Below are positions 17,651-25,714 of a stretch of 64,000 nt of DNA, piece after piece. Within the stretch, counting starts at the first letter, position 1. Each line of letters begins with the position of its first letter. The position numbers and the translations under genes are program-made. This DNA comes from Thermopolyspora flexuosa (GTDB lineage Bacteria; Actinomycetota; Actinomycetes; Streptosporangiales; Streptosporangiaceae): NCBI RefSeq assembly GCF_006716785.1, contig NZ_VFPQ01000001.1, positions 1,612,001 to 1,676,000 of the forward strand, given 5' to 3'. The notes beneath the pieces were generated by a model, which did not search any database, was not told the origin of the DNA, and saw nothing but the letters and a program-made list of their open reading frames with translations.

Positions 17651-17834
17651 GTGGCGTACCAGTAGCTACACCAACAGCGACGGCGGCAACTGCGTCGAGG
17701 TGGCCACCAATCTTGAGGGCGTTGTGGCCGTCCGGGACAGTAAGGACCGTAGCGGTCCGGTGCTGGTCTTTACGCGTGACGAGTGGCGGGATTTCCTCGC
17801 TGCCGTGAAGGCCGGAACCGTGGGTCACTTCTGA
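17628..17834 (+). CDS. DUF397 small protein, partner of the WhiJ-like regulator
   Basis: 68 residues. The DUF397 pattern is complete: W9-R-T-S-SYTNSDGGNCVEVA, then VAVRDSKDRSGPVLVFTRDEW and a C-terminal FLAAVKAG. It starts inside the regulator gene (23-nt overlap in another frame). DUF397 proteins act with cognate DUF5753 regulators, probably by direct binding that blocks DNA contact. Chromosomes of this group hold many such pairs, so this is a family member rather than a specific ortholog. Confidence 0.92.
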   Translation: MDILHGARWRTSSYTNSDGGNCVEVATNLEGVVAVRDSKDRSGPVLVFTRDEWRDFLAAVKAGTVGHF

Positions 17835-18227
17835 GCCGGATAATCGTTCGCCCGATCACGCGGTGCACCCCCTGCGCGCCGTGTGGCGGGAAGGGCAAGT
17901 GGTCGCCGGACCCGTCGTCCGCGGAATGACGACCAGGCGGTCCCTAAACGATCAGTTCTGGAAGAGGGGCCCGGCTCGATGTATTGACCTCAATAATGGT
18001 TGAGGTTGCATGCTGTCCGCATGAGCGTTGCAGGCGCGGCGTACGCCGTGAACGTCAAGGTCGGCGGGCGGATTATGGCCGTCAGGGGACACCGCTGGTG
18101 GCTGGGCGGACGGACGAGAGCCGGTCCGCGGGACCGTCGCCGGGTGCTGCGGAGGGTGGGGTACGGCACGATGCCCGCCGGGGCCTGGCGGGGAAAGTGT
18201 CGGTGGCGTCTGGGAGGGTGGGCCTTT
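17835..18227. other. 393-bp intergenic region with a MerR/SoxR-type promoter
   Basis: The AlkC-like frame is open through the right half of this gap, from an ATG at 18021, but the sequence before GTG 18228 is Arg/Gly/Trp-rich and resembles no AlkC N-terminus I know. The left half shows no gene. The main feature is the spacer-dyad promoter at 17984-18014. Confidence 0.45.
17984..18014 (+). promoter_or_regulatory. SoxR/MerR-type promoter (dyad in a 19-bp spacer)
   Basis: TTGACC (17984-17989) and CATGCT (18009-18014) are 19 bp apart. Inside lies ACCTCAA (17987-17993), a 6-base centre, and TTGAGGT (18000-18006), a perfect 7-bp dyad. The ACCTCAA-N6-TTGAGGT pattern and over-long spacer match SoxR-type MerR promoters. 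A start about 7 bases after the -10 would fall on the ATG at 18021, giving a leaderless mRNA. Confidence 0.7.
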
Positions 18228-19322
18228 GTGGCGCAACCTCTCAAAGAGCTGATCAATCGGGGGTCGGTGGCGACGCTCGCGGACGGGCTGGCGGCGGCGG
18301 GGCGGGCGTTTCCGCGGGACAGGTTCGTGCGGGAGGCCGCGGCCGGGCTCGACGGGCTGGAGCTGAAGGATCGGGTGCGGCATGTGGCGGGGGTGCTCGC
18401 CACGGTCCTGCCGGAGCGGTTTCCGGAGGCGGCGAGGGTCATCCGGGAGGCGGCGGGGCGGGTCCGGCTCGATCTGTGGAGCGGGTGGCCGGCGACCGAG
18501 TACGTGGGGGTGCACGGGGTCGGCCATCTCGCTGAGGGCATGGAGACGCTCGCGGTGCTCACGCCGTACGCGACGGGGGAGTTCGCGGTGCGGCCGTTCC
18601 TGGAGCGCCACCGGGAGGACGCGCTCGCGATCATGACGGGGTGGGCGCGGTCGGAGGACGAGCACGTGCGGCGGCTGGCGTCGGAGGGTACGCGGCCCAG
18701 GCTGCCGTGGGGCGCCCGGGTGCGGTGGCTGATGGAGCCGGGGCCGACGCTGCCGATCCTCGATCTGCTGCGGGACGATCCGAGCGAGTACGTGCGGCGG
18801 TCGGTGGCGAACCATGTGAACGACCTCGCCAAGGACCATCCCGAGTTCGCGGTGGAGGTGCTGCGGCGCTGGCGGGAGGAGGGTGGCCGCCACGTCGACG
18901 CGGTGGTACGGCGCGCGGTGCGCGGGCTGCTCCGCGCCGGGCATCCCGGGGCGCTCGCTCTGGTCGGGGCCGCGCCCGGGGTCGGGGCGGTGGAGGACCT
19001 GGTGCTGGAGAGCGATCGGGTCGCGGTGGGGGAGCGGCTGCGGTTCACCGTGACGATCTCGGCCGAGGAGCCCGGGCCGGTCGTGCTGCGGTACGCGGTG
19101 CGCCGGGACGGCTCCCGCCGGGTGTTCCACCTGGGGGAGCGGGTCGCCGGCCGTCCCGGCGAGACCTTCACGATCACCAAGGCGCACTCCTTCCGGCCCG
19201 TCACCACGCGGGTGGAGCCGCCGGGCGCCCGGCTGCTGGAGATCGTGGTGAACGGCACGGTGCGGGCGACCGCGCCGTTCGAGCTGGTTCCCGCCCCGGA
19301 GCACGCGACCTCGCCGTCGTGA
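18228..19322 (+). CDS. alkC: AlkC-like DNA alkylation repair protein
   Basis: 364 residues from GTG 18228, with GGGAGGG nine bases ahead. The start MAQPLKELINRG and the sequence LELKDRVRHVAGVLATVLPERFPEA match AlkC N-termini. Then EFAVRPFL, TGWARSEDEHVRRLASEG and the HEAT-like block DDPSEYVRRSVANHVNDLAKDHP follow, all family signatures. AlkC removes alkylated bases (3-methyladenine type) with an all-helical HEAT repeat fold. A beta-rich C-terminal extension (about 255-360, with LRFTVTISAEEPGPVVLRYAV) looks like an Ig-like domain, which some AlkC proteins carry. An in-frame ATG at 18021 lies exactly where the SoxR-like promoter would start transcription; that would add 69 residues. Confidence 0.85.
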   Translation: MAQPLKELINRGSVATLADGLAAAGRAFPRDRFVREAAAGLDGLELKDRVRHVAGVLATVLPERFPEAARVIREAAGRVRLDLWSGWPATEYVGVHGVGHLAEGMETLAVLTPYATGEFAVRPFLERHREDALAIMTGWARSEDEHVRRLASEGTRPRLPWGARVRWLMEPGPTLPILDLLRDDPSEYVRRSVANHVNDLAKDHPEFAVEVLRRWREEGGRHVDAVVRRAVRGLLRAGHPGALALVGAAPGVGAVEDLVLESDRVAVGERLRFTVTISAEEPGPVVLRYAVRRDGSRRVFHLGERVAGRPGETFTITKAHSFRPVTTRVEPPGARLLEIVVNGTVRATAPFELVPAPEHATSPS

Positions 19323-19615
19323 GACGTGCCGCGGCCGGTCGTCTCGACGGTCCGGCTCGACGTCGGCGTGCACGGTGACCGGCCGGGGGAGGCGGCGGGC
19401 CGTCGTCCGGGCCGGGAACAAACCCGCCGGTCACCGACTTGATCCGGTCAGGCGTGCCCGCCGTACCGTTCCAGCCCGGACGGCGAGCGCCGACCGCTCG
19501 CCCACGGCGATACGCCCGTGGCGGCCCGGCCCGCCGCGGGCGGTACCCGTGGGCGGCCAGCGAGAGCCCGGGACACGCTCAGGCGGGCCCGGTGGCGTAC
19601 GAAAGGCAGACATTG

Positions 19616-21076
19616 ATGAACGACCGGTTGACCGCCGAGGCATCCGTGAAGACGCAGACGCAAGGGAGGGCGGCGGCACCGCCCTGGCTCATCCTCACGT
19701 TGGTGTGCACCGCCCAGTTCATGGTCGTGCTCGACGTGTCGATCGTGAACATCGCGCTGCCGGCCATGGACGCCGAGCTGGGGCTCGGCGTGGAAGGGCT
19801 GCAGTGGGTGGTGAACGGGTACGTGCTCACCTCGGCCGGGTTCCTGTTGCTGGGCGGCCGGGCGGCCGACCTGTACGGGCGGCGGCGGGTGTTCATCGCG
19901 GGCATGGCGCTGTTCACGCTGGCGAGCCTGGTGGGCGGGGCGGCGACCACCGCGGGGCTGCTGGTGGCGGCGCGCGTGGTGCAGGGGCTGGGCGCTGCGG
20001 TCATCTCACCGGCGACGCTGACCATCCTCACCACCTCGTTCGCCGAAGGGGCGTACCGGACGAAGGCGATCGCCACCTGGGGCGCGATCGGCGCGGTCGG
20101 CGGCGCGGCCGGGTCGATCCTCGGCGGGTTCCTCACCCAGGCGCTGTCCTGGCGGTGGATCCTCCTGATCAACGTGCCGATCGGGATCATCGCGATCGGG
20201 ATCGCGTTCCGGTACCTCGCCGAGAGCCGCGACGGGGTCGGGCGGCGGCTCGACCTGACCGGGGCGATCACCGTCACGCTCGGGCTGATGGGCCTGGAGT
20301 ACGGGCTGATCCGCACCCACGACGAGGGGTGGGGCTCGCCGTACGCGCTCGTCCCGATGACGGCCGGGGTGCTGCTGCTCGCCGCCTTCGTCGTGGTGCA
20401 GGCCCGCTTCGCGAAGGATCCGCTGGTGCCGCTGCGGGCCTTCCGGGTGCGCTCGGTCACCGGGGCGACCGTGGTGCAGCTGCTGCTCGGCGCGGCGGGC
20501 TTCGCGATGTGGTACTTCCTCTCGCTCTACCTGCAGCAGGCGCTGCACTACAGCCCGGTGCAGGCGGGCCTCGCGATCATCCCGCACTCGCTCGCCATCG
20601 TGGTGGCGTCGAAGATCACGCCCCGCCTGATCGGCCGGATGGGGCTCCGCTCGCTGATCGCGCTCGGCGCGCTGATGGCGTCCGCCGGGTTCCTGTGGCA
20701 GGCGCAGATGACGGCGGACAGCGGCTACGTTACCGGGGTGCTGCTGCCCGGCCTGCTCATCACCACCGGCATGGGGCTGAGCTTCGCGCCGCTGGCCCTG
20801 GCCGCCACCACCGGCGTGGCCCGCGGCGAGGAAGGGCTGGTCTCGGGCCTGCTCAACTGCTCCCGCCAGTTCGGCGGCTCGCTGGGCCTGGCCGGTCTGG
20901 TCACCCTGGCCGCCGCGCACACCCTCGCGCTCAGCACCGCGGGCACCCCGGAGGTGTCGGCGCTCTCCGCCGGGTACGCGCGGGCCTTCCTCGTCTCCGC
21001 CGTCATCGCCGCGGTCGCGGCCCTCGCCACGATCGCGATCCCGGGCCGGCGGGCCACCCGCGACGCCGGGCACTGA
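19616..21076 (+). CDS. DHA2-family MFS drug exporter (EmrB/QacA type)
   Basis: 486 residues from ATG 19616, with GAAAGG about ten bases ahead. The N-terminus shows TAQFMVVLDVSIVNIALPAM (motif D1 of the 14-TM class), GGRAADLYGRRRVF (loop 2-3 motif A) and RWILLINVPIG (motif C region). About 14 hydrophobic segments are expected. Proton-driven export of drugs or cationic compounds is the family role. The gene stands alone after a 293-bp gap without features I can support. Its TGA abuts the TGA of convergent cydB with no gap: the six bases TGATCA at 21074-21079 serve both stops. Confidence 0.88.
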   Translation: MNDRLTAEASVKTQTQGRAAAPPWLILTLVCTAQFMVVLDVSIVNIALPAMDAELGLGVEGLQWVVNGYVLTSAGFLLLGGRAADLYGRRRVFIAGMALFTLASLVGGAATTAGLLVAARVVQGLGAAVISPATLTILTTSFAEGAYRTKAIATWGAIGAVGGAAGSILGGFLTQALSWRWILLINVPIGIIAIGIAFRYLAESRDGVGRRLDLTGAITVTLGLMGLEYGLIRTHDEGWGSPYALVPMTAGVLLLAAFVVVQARFAKDPLVPLRAFRVRSVTGATVVQLLLGAAGFAMWYFLSLYLQQALHYSPVQAGLAIIPHSLAIVVASKITPRLIGRMGLRSLIALGALMASAGFLWQAQMTADSGYVTGVLLPGLLITTGMGLSFAPLALAATTGVARGEEGLVSGLLNCSRQFGGSLGLAGLVTLAAAHTLALSTAGTPEVSALSAGYARAFLVSAVIAAVAALATIAIPGRRATRDAGH

Positions 21077-22060
21077 TCACCTCGTCCCGCCCGCGACGCG
21101 GCGCGGCGTCGCGGGCCGCTTCCCGGGCGGCGACGGCGACACGGCCGCCCTGGTCAGGCGCTTGCGGAACACCCAGTACGTCCAGCCCTGGTAGGCGAGG
21201 ACGAACGGGAGGGCGACCGCGGCGATCCAGGTCATCACGGTGAGGGTGTACGGCCCGGAGGCGGCCTCGGCGACCGTGAGGCCGGGCAGCGGGGAGTGCC
21301 ACAGCACGCCGAACAGGGCGGCCGTGGTGCAGGCGATCGCCGCGGCGGTGGCGGTGAAGGCGGCGCCCTCGCGGCGGCGCCAGGCCAGGACGACCCCGGC
21401 GGCGAGCGCGGCGGTCGCGGCGCCCGCGGCGACCCAGGGCAGCGGCCGGGCCTCCCGGGCGGCCGGGATCGCGGGCAGCGCGGCGAGGGCGGCCGGTACG
21501 GCGGCGGCCGCCGCGCGCAGCGCGAGGCGGCGGGCGCGCAGCCGTACCGGGCCCGCGGTCTTCAACGCGACGAAGGCCGCGCCGTGCAGTGCGGCGAGGG
21601 TGAGGGAGAACGCCCCGCCCACCGCGGCGGCGAGGGCCGTGCCGCCGAGCATGCCGCCGAACACGGCGCCCCACAGGAAGGCGGGCAGCACGCTCCCGGC
21701 CACGATGCCCGCGTCGCAGAGCGCGCGCTCCCGGGCCGAGCCCACCTTGCCCCGCCACTCCAGCCCGACGCCGCGCACGATCAGCGCGGCGAGGATGCCG
21801 AGCAGCGGCAGGTACCAGGCGCTGAGCAGGCCGGAGTACCAGCCCGGGAACGCGGCGAACATGGCGCCGACCGCGGTGATGAGCCAGACCTCGTTACCGT
21901 CCCACACCGGGCCGATCGTGGCGAGCACCTGGCGGCGCTCGGCCTCGTCCCGGGCGAGCAGCGGCAGCAGCGCGCCCACGCCGAAGTCGAAGCCCTCCAG
22001 CACGAAGTAGCCGGTCCACAGCACGGCGACGAGGACGAACCAGACGGTGACGAGATCCAT
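21077..22060 (-). CDS. cydB: Cytochrome bd oxidase subunit II
   Basis: 327 residues from ATG 22060. The CydB N-terminus is clear: TGYFVLEGFDFGVGALLPLLARDEAERR, followed by IGPVWDGNEVWLITA. Eight to nine membrane helices are expected. It pairs with CydA, 25 bp upstream in the same operon, to form the quinol oxidase that reduces oxygen at high affinity without proton pumping. The cydDC exporter genes that often follow in actinobacteria are absent; the next gene is a convergent MFS exporter. Confidence 0.95.
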   Translation of the reverse strand: MDLVTVWFVLVAVLWTGYFVLEGFDFGVGALLPLLARDEAERRQVLATIGPVWDGNEVWLITAVGAMFAAFPGWYSGLLSAWYLPLLGILAALIVRGVGLEWRGKVGSARERALCDAGIVAGSVLPAFLWGAVFGGMLGGTALAAAVGGAFSLTLAALHGAAFVALKTAGPVRLRARRLALRAAAAAVPAALAALPAIPAAREARPLPWVAAGAATAALAAGVVLAWRRREGAAFTATAAAIACTTAALFGVLWHSPLPGLTVAEAASGPYTLTVMTWIAAVALPFVLAYQGWTYWVFRKRLTRAAVSPSPPGKRPATPRRVAGGTR

Positions 22061-22085
22061 GGGCGTTCACCTCAGCGCATGAGCC

Positions 22086-23510
22086 TCAGTACATGAGGAG
22101 GGCGGGACGGCCGGGCGCGGCCGGTTCGGGGCTGTCCTGCGGCGGCGCCGGCTCGGGCGCGGGGCCCGCCTTGACGTGGCGCGCCAGCAGCACGCCCTCG
22201 GCCACCGCGAGCGCGCCGTACAGGAGGGTGAAGACGGTCAGCGAGACGGCCACCTCGGTGAGGGTGACGCCGGGGGAGACGCTCGCCGCGGTGAGCAGCT
22301 CGCCCATGACCGTCCACGGCTGGCGGCCCATCTCGGCGAGCAGCCAGCCCGCGATCGACGCGGCCGTGGGCAGCGGGAGCGCGAGCAGGCACAGCCGGGC
22401 GAACCAGCCGGGCACCGGGCGCGCCGCCCGCCAGGCCGCGCCGCCGGGGCCGCGGATGCGGCGGGTGCGGGTGAGCCACAGGCCCAGCGCCGCCAGGCCC
22501 GCCGTGACCAGGCCGAAGCCGATCATCACGCGGAACGACCAGTAGACGAGCGGCAGGTTCGGCGTGTAGTCGCCGGGGCCGAACCGCTGCTCGTAGCGCC
22601 GCTGGATGTCGTCGATCCCCTGGACCGTGGCGTCGACGTCGTGCGCGGCGAGCACGCTGAGCAGGCCGGGCACCTCGACGCCGGGCACGACCGAGAACGG
22701 CGCGGCGGACCGGTCGTGGCGCAGGCCCTCGGCGGCGGCGAGCTTCGCCGGCTGCTGCTCGTGGAGGAGCCGGGCCGACGCGTCGCCGCTGGCCGCGACG
22801 ACCACGCCCGCGACCGCGGTCATGACCAGCGCGCCGCGCATGGCGCTCCGCCACATCGGCGCCTCGCCGGGGCCGCCCGCCGTACGGCGCTCGCGCAGGA
22901 TGCGGTAGCCGCAGACGGCGAGCACGAAGCCGCCCGCGACCGTGAACGAGGCGGCGATCACGTGCGGCACCTGGGCGAGCGCGGTGGAGTTGGTGAGCAC
23001 GGCCCAGATGTCGGTCAGGCGGGCGCGGCCGTCGACCACCTCGTAGCCCACCGGGTGCTTCATCCAGGCGTTCGCGGCGAGGATGAAGTACGCCGACAGG
23101 TTCGAGCCGATCACCGCGGCCCAGATCGTCGCCAGGTGGACGCGCCGCGGCAGCCGGTCCCAGCCGAAGATCCACAGGCCGAGGAAGGTCGACTCCAGGA
23201 AGAAGGCGAGCAGCGCCTCCATCGCCAGCGGCGCGCCGAACACGTCACCGACGAAGCGGGAGTACTCGCTCCAGTTCATGCCGAACTGGAACTCCTGCAC
23301 GATGCCGGTGACCACGCCCATGGCGAAGTTGATGAGGAAGAGCCTGCCGAAGAACTTCGTGAGCGTGAGGTAGTGCTCCCGGCCCGTGCGGTGCCAGGCG
23401 GTCTGCAGCGCCGCGACGAAGGTCCCCAGCCCGATCGTCAACGGGACGAACAGGAAGTGGTAGATCGTGGTGACCCCGAACTGCCACCGTGCCAGATCAA
23501 GCGCGTCCAA
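22086..23510 (-). CDS. cydA: Cytochrome bd oxidase subunit I
   Basis: 474 residues, TTG start at 23510. The start is fixed by homology, since CydA proteins begin MDALDLARWQFGVTTIYHFLF; His18 is the high-spin heme b595 ligand. GRQPWTVMGELLTAASVSPG near residue 375 and WSEYSRFVGDVFGAPLAMEALLAFF near 80 are also conserved. The periplasmic Q loop is of the short type. It oxidises quinol (menaquinol in actinobacteria) in the membrane. The weak TTG start and three CTAC-N5-GTAG dyads 25-70 bp upstream suggest tight control. cydB follows after 25 bp. Confidence 0.95.
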   Translation of the reverse strand: MDALDLARWQFGVTTIYHFLFVPLTIGLGTFVAALQTAWHRTGREHYLTLTKFFGRLFLINFAMGVVTGIVQEFQFGMNWSEYSRFVGDVFGAPLAMEALLAFFLESTFLGLWIFGWDRLPRRVHLATIWAAVIGSNLSAYFILAANAWMKHPVGYEVVDGRARLTDIWAVLTNSTALAQVPHVIAASFTVAGGFVLAVCGYRILRERRTAGGPGEAPMWRSAMRGALVMTAVAGVVVAASGDASARLLHEQQPAKLAAAEGLRHDRSAAPFSVVPGVEVPGLLSVLAAHDVDATVQGIDDIQRRYEQRFGPGDYTPNLPLVYWSFRVMIGFGLVTAGLAALGLWLTRTRRIRGPGGAAWRAARPVPGWFARLCLLALPLPTAASIAGWLLAEMGRQPWTVMGELLTAASVSPGVTLTEVAVSLTVFTLLYGALAVAEGVLLARHVKAGPAPEPAPPQDSPEPAAPGRPALLMY

Positions 23511-23534
23511 CGGATGCCCCCGACGTTTTTTCCT

Positions 23535-23580
23535 CTACGCATCGTAGTTTTTCTACAAGCTGTAGTACTACAAGCTGTAG
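23535..23580. promoter_or_regulatory. Triple CTAC-N5-GTAG operator upstream of cydAB
   Basis: Three 13-bp dyads: CTACGCATCGTAG (23535-23547), CTACAAGCTGTAG (23553-23565) and CTACAAGCTGTAG (23568-23580). Centres are 18 and 15 bp apart. The junction of the last two creates a perfect TGTAGTACTACA palindrome. They lie 25-70 bp ahead of the cydA start in an unusually AT-rich patch. The TACA-N3-TGTA core resembles BlaI/MecI/CopY-family operators. Confidence 0.65.
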
Positions 23581-23689
23581 AGCAACCCGGCTGTGAGATT
23601 GGCCGCACCGGCCCGGGGCCCGGGAGCAGGAGTGATCTATGTCTCCTTGATCGTTTGACTCCGCCGCGTCGTCGCAGGTGAGGGTCGTC

Positions 23690-23721
23690 GTGACCGTTCG
23701 CCGTCACTGTTTGTGACCGTT
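23690..23721 (+). repeat. GTGACCGTT direct repeats between cydA and entA
   Basis: GTGACCGTT at 23690-23698 and 23713-23721 (23-bp offset). GTCAC (23703-23707) with GTGAC (23713-23717) forms a small dyad around the second copy. They sit 90-120 bp before the siderophore operon start and might bind an additional regulator. Confidence 0.25.
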
Positions 23722-23755
23722 TGTGTGCATAGGCCGTCTTGAGGAGCAGTGCGAT

Positions 23756-23794
23756 ATAGGTAAGGCTTGCCTTAATAAGGCAAGGCTTTCCTAA
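23756..23794 (+). promoter_or_regulatory. Tandem iron boxes (IdeR/DmdR type) before the siderophore operon
   Basis: Two 19-bp sites each match about 14 positions of the IdeR/DmdR1 consensus TTAGGTTAGGCTAACCTAA: 23756-23774 and 23776-23794 (TAAGGCAAGGCTTTCCTAA). TTGCCT (23767-23772) and TAATTT (23792-23797), 19 bp apart, could be the -35 and -10, so bound repressor would cover the promoter. The entA start is at 23811. Confidence 0.75.
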
Positions 23795-23810
23795 TTTGGG
23801 AGCTCGCTGA

Positions 23811-24545
23811 GTGAACGGCATCACCGGCAGGATCGCCGTGGTCACCGGCGCGGCCCAGGGCATCGGCGCCGCCGTGTGCGCCGGGCTCGCCAAGGCCGGG
23901 GCCACCGTGGCCGCGTTCGACGTCCGGCCCGTGCCCGAGACCAACCCGGGCCGGCCGTACCGGGTGGACGTGCGCGACGCGGCGGCCGTGGAGGAGGCCG
24001 TCGACCGGGTCGAGCGGGAGCTGGGGCCGGTCGACATCCTCGTCAACGTGGCCGGAGTGCTGCAGCCCGGGCCGGTCACGTCGATCACCGACGAGCAGTG
24101 GCGGCGGCACTTCGCGGTCAACACCGACGGCGTCTTCCACCTGTGCCGGGCCGTCGCCCGGCGCATGGTGCCGCGCCGCCGCGGCGCGATCGTCACGGTC
24201 GCGTCGAACGCGGCCGGCATCCCGCGCATGGACATGGCCGCCTACGCCGCGTCCAAGGCCGCGGCCGCCCTGTTCACCAAGTGCCTCGGGCTGGAGCTCG
24301 CCCGCCACGGCATCCGCTGCAACGTGGTCTCGCCCGGCTCGACCGACACCGCGATGCTCGCCGCGCTCGGCATCGCCGACCCGGTCGGCGGCGACCTGAA
24401 GCGGTACCGGGTCGGCATCCCGCTCGGCCGGGTCGCCGCCCCCGAGGACATCGCCGACGCGGTGCTCTTCCTCGCCTCCGACCAGGCCCGGCACATCACC
24501 ATGCACGACCTGTACGTCGACGGCGGGGCCACGCTGCGCGCCTGA
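23811..24545 (+). CDS. entA: 2,3-dihydro-2,3-dihydroxybenzoate dehydrogenase
   Basis: 244 residues from GTG 23811. Classical [14 protein letters not shown] near residue 10 binds NAD, NVAGV near 80, and the catalytic Tyr-x3-Lys is in [19 protein letters not shown] near 143. The length and the [18 protein letters not shown] segment fit EntA/DhbA. It oxidises 2,3-dihydro-DHB to 2,3-dihydroxybenzoate, the aryl cap of catecholate siderophores. First gene of the iron-box-controlled operon; isochorismate synthase, the DHB-AMP ligase, isochorismatase, a carrier protein and an NRPS follow. Confidence 0.92.
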   Translation: MNGITGRIAVVTGAAQGIGAAVCAGLAKAGATVAAFDVRPVPETNPGRPYRVDVRDAAAVEEAVDRVERELGPVDILVNVAGVLQPGPVTSITDEQWRRHFAVNTDGVFHLCRAVARRMVPRRRGAIVTVASNAAGIPRMDMAAYAASKAAAALFTKCLGLELARHGIRCNVVSPGSTDTAMLAALGIADPVGGDLKRYRVGIPLGRVAAPEDIADAVLFLASDQARHITMHDLYVDGGATLRA

Positions 24546-24601
24546 CCCCGGCACCGCCCGGAGGCGCCCATTCGTCATGCCCGCACACGGAGAAGGAACA
24601 G

Positions 24602-25714
24602 ATGCACGCCCCACCACCTGAGACCGGTGCCTTCGACCCCGCCCGGTCCGCCATCTTCGCCTCGCCGCGCCGTACCCTGCGCGCGGACGGCGTCGCCGCC
24701 CGCCTGACCGGCGGGCTCGACGGGCTCGCCCACCGGGTCGCCGAAGCGCTGCGGCCCGGCTCCCTCGCCGTGGGAGCCGTCTCCTTCGACGGCGCGGGCC
24801 ACCTGGTCGTGCCGGAGACCCACACCTGGGGCGAGGGCGACGACGCCCTGCTCGCCGCCGCCCCGGCCCCCGCGCGCGACTGGCGGATCACCCTGGTGCC
24901 GCACCCCCGGGACTACGCCAAGGCGGTACGGCTCGCGCTCGACCGGCTCGAGGCCGGGGCGCTCACCAAGGTCGTGCTCGCCCGCAGCCTCACCCTGCGG
25001 GCGCCCGGCCCGGTGAGGGCGGCCGAGCTGCTCGCCACCCTGCCCGCCGAGGGGTACCGGTTCGCGGTGCCGCTGCCCGGCGGCCGCACCCTCCTCGGGG
25101 CGAGCCCCGAGCTGCTCGTCCGCCGGGAGGGCGACGCGGTCGTCGCCAACCCGCTCGCCGGGTCCGCCGCCCGCAGCGCCGACCCCGCCGAGGACCGGCG
25201 GCGTGCCGAGGCGCTGCTCGCCTCGGCGAAGGACCGGCACGAGCACCGGGTCGTGGTGGAGGCGGTGGCCGACGCGCTCGCGCCGTACTGCGCCGAGCTC
25301 GACGTGCCGGAGCCGGAGGTGATCGCCACCGGGGCGGTGTGGCACCTGTCCACCCGGATCACCGGACGGCTGCGCGACGCGGACACGCCGGTGCTCGAGC
25401 TCGCCGCCGCGCTCCACCCCACCCCGGCGATCTGCGGCACCCCGGTGGCCGACGCCCGCAAGGTGATCAAGGAGCTGGAGCCGTTCGACCGGGGCTTCTA
25501 CACCGGGCTTGTCGGGTGGACCGACGCGTCCGGCGACGGCGAGTGGGCGATCGCGCTGCGCTGCGCCGAGCTCGACGGCGAGACCGCCCGGCTCTTCGCG
25601 GGCGCCGGGATCGTCGCCGGATCCGAGCCCGAGGCCGAGCTCGCCGAGACGTCCGCGAAGTTCCGCACCATGCTGCGCGCACTGGGGGTGAACACCGATG
25701 CCGCCGACGCCTGA
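24602..25714 (+). CDS. entC: Isochorismate synthase
   Basis: 370 residues from ATG 24602, with AGAAGGA seven bases ahead. The chorismate-binding domain spans about 100-360. The [46 protein letters not shown] and [10 protein letters not shown] motifs are those of EntC/DhbC, including the conserved Glu and Lys residues for Mg2+ and water activation. It converts chorismate to isochorismate, using the product of the aroC pathway encoded at 59.8 kb. It overlaps the next gene by 17 nt. Confidence 0.94.
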   Translation: MHAPPPETGAFDPARSAIFASPRRTLRADGVAARLTGGLDGLAHRVAEALRPGSLAVGAVSFDGAGHLVVPETHTWGEGDDALLAAAPAPARDWRITLVPHPRDYAKAVRLALDRLEAGALTKVVLARSLTLRAPGPVRAAELLATLPAEGYRFAVPLPGGRTLLGASPELLVRREGDAVVANPLAGSAARSADPAEDRRRAEALLASAKDRHEHRVVVEAVADALAPYCAELDVPEPEVIATGAVWHLSTRITGRLRDADTPVLELAAALHPTPAICGTPVADARKVIKELEPFDRGFYTGLVGWTDASGDGEWAIALRCAELDGETARLFAGAGIVAGSEPEAELAETSAKFRTMLRALGVNTDAADA

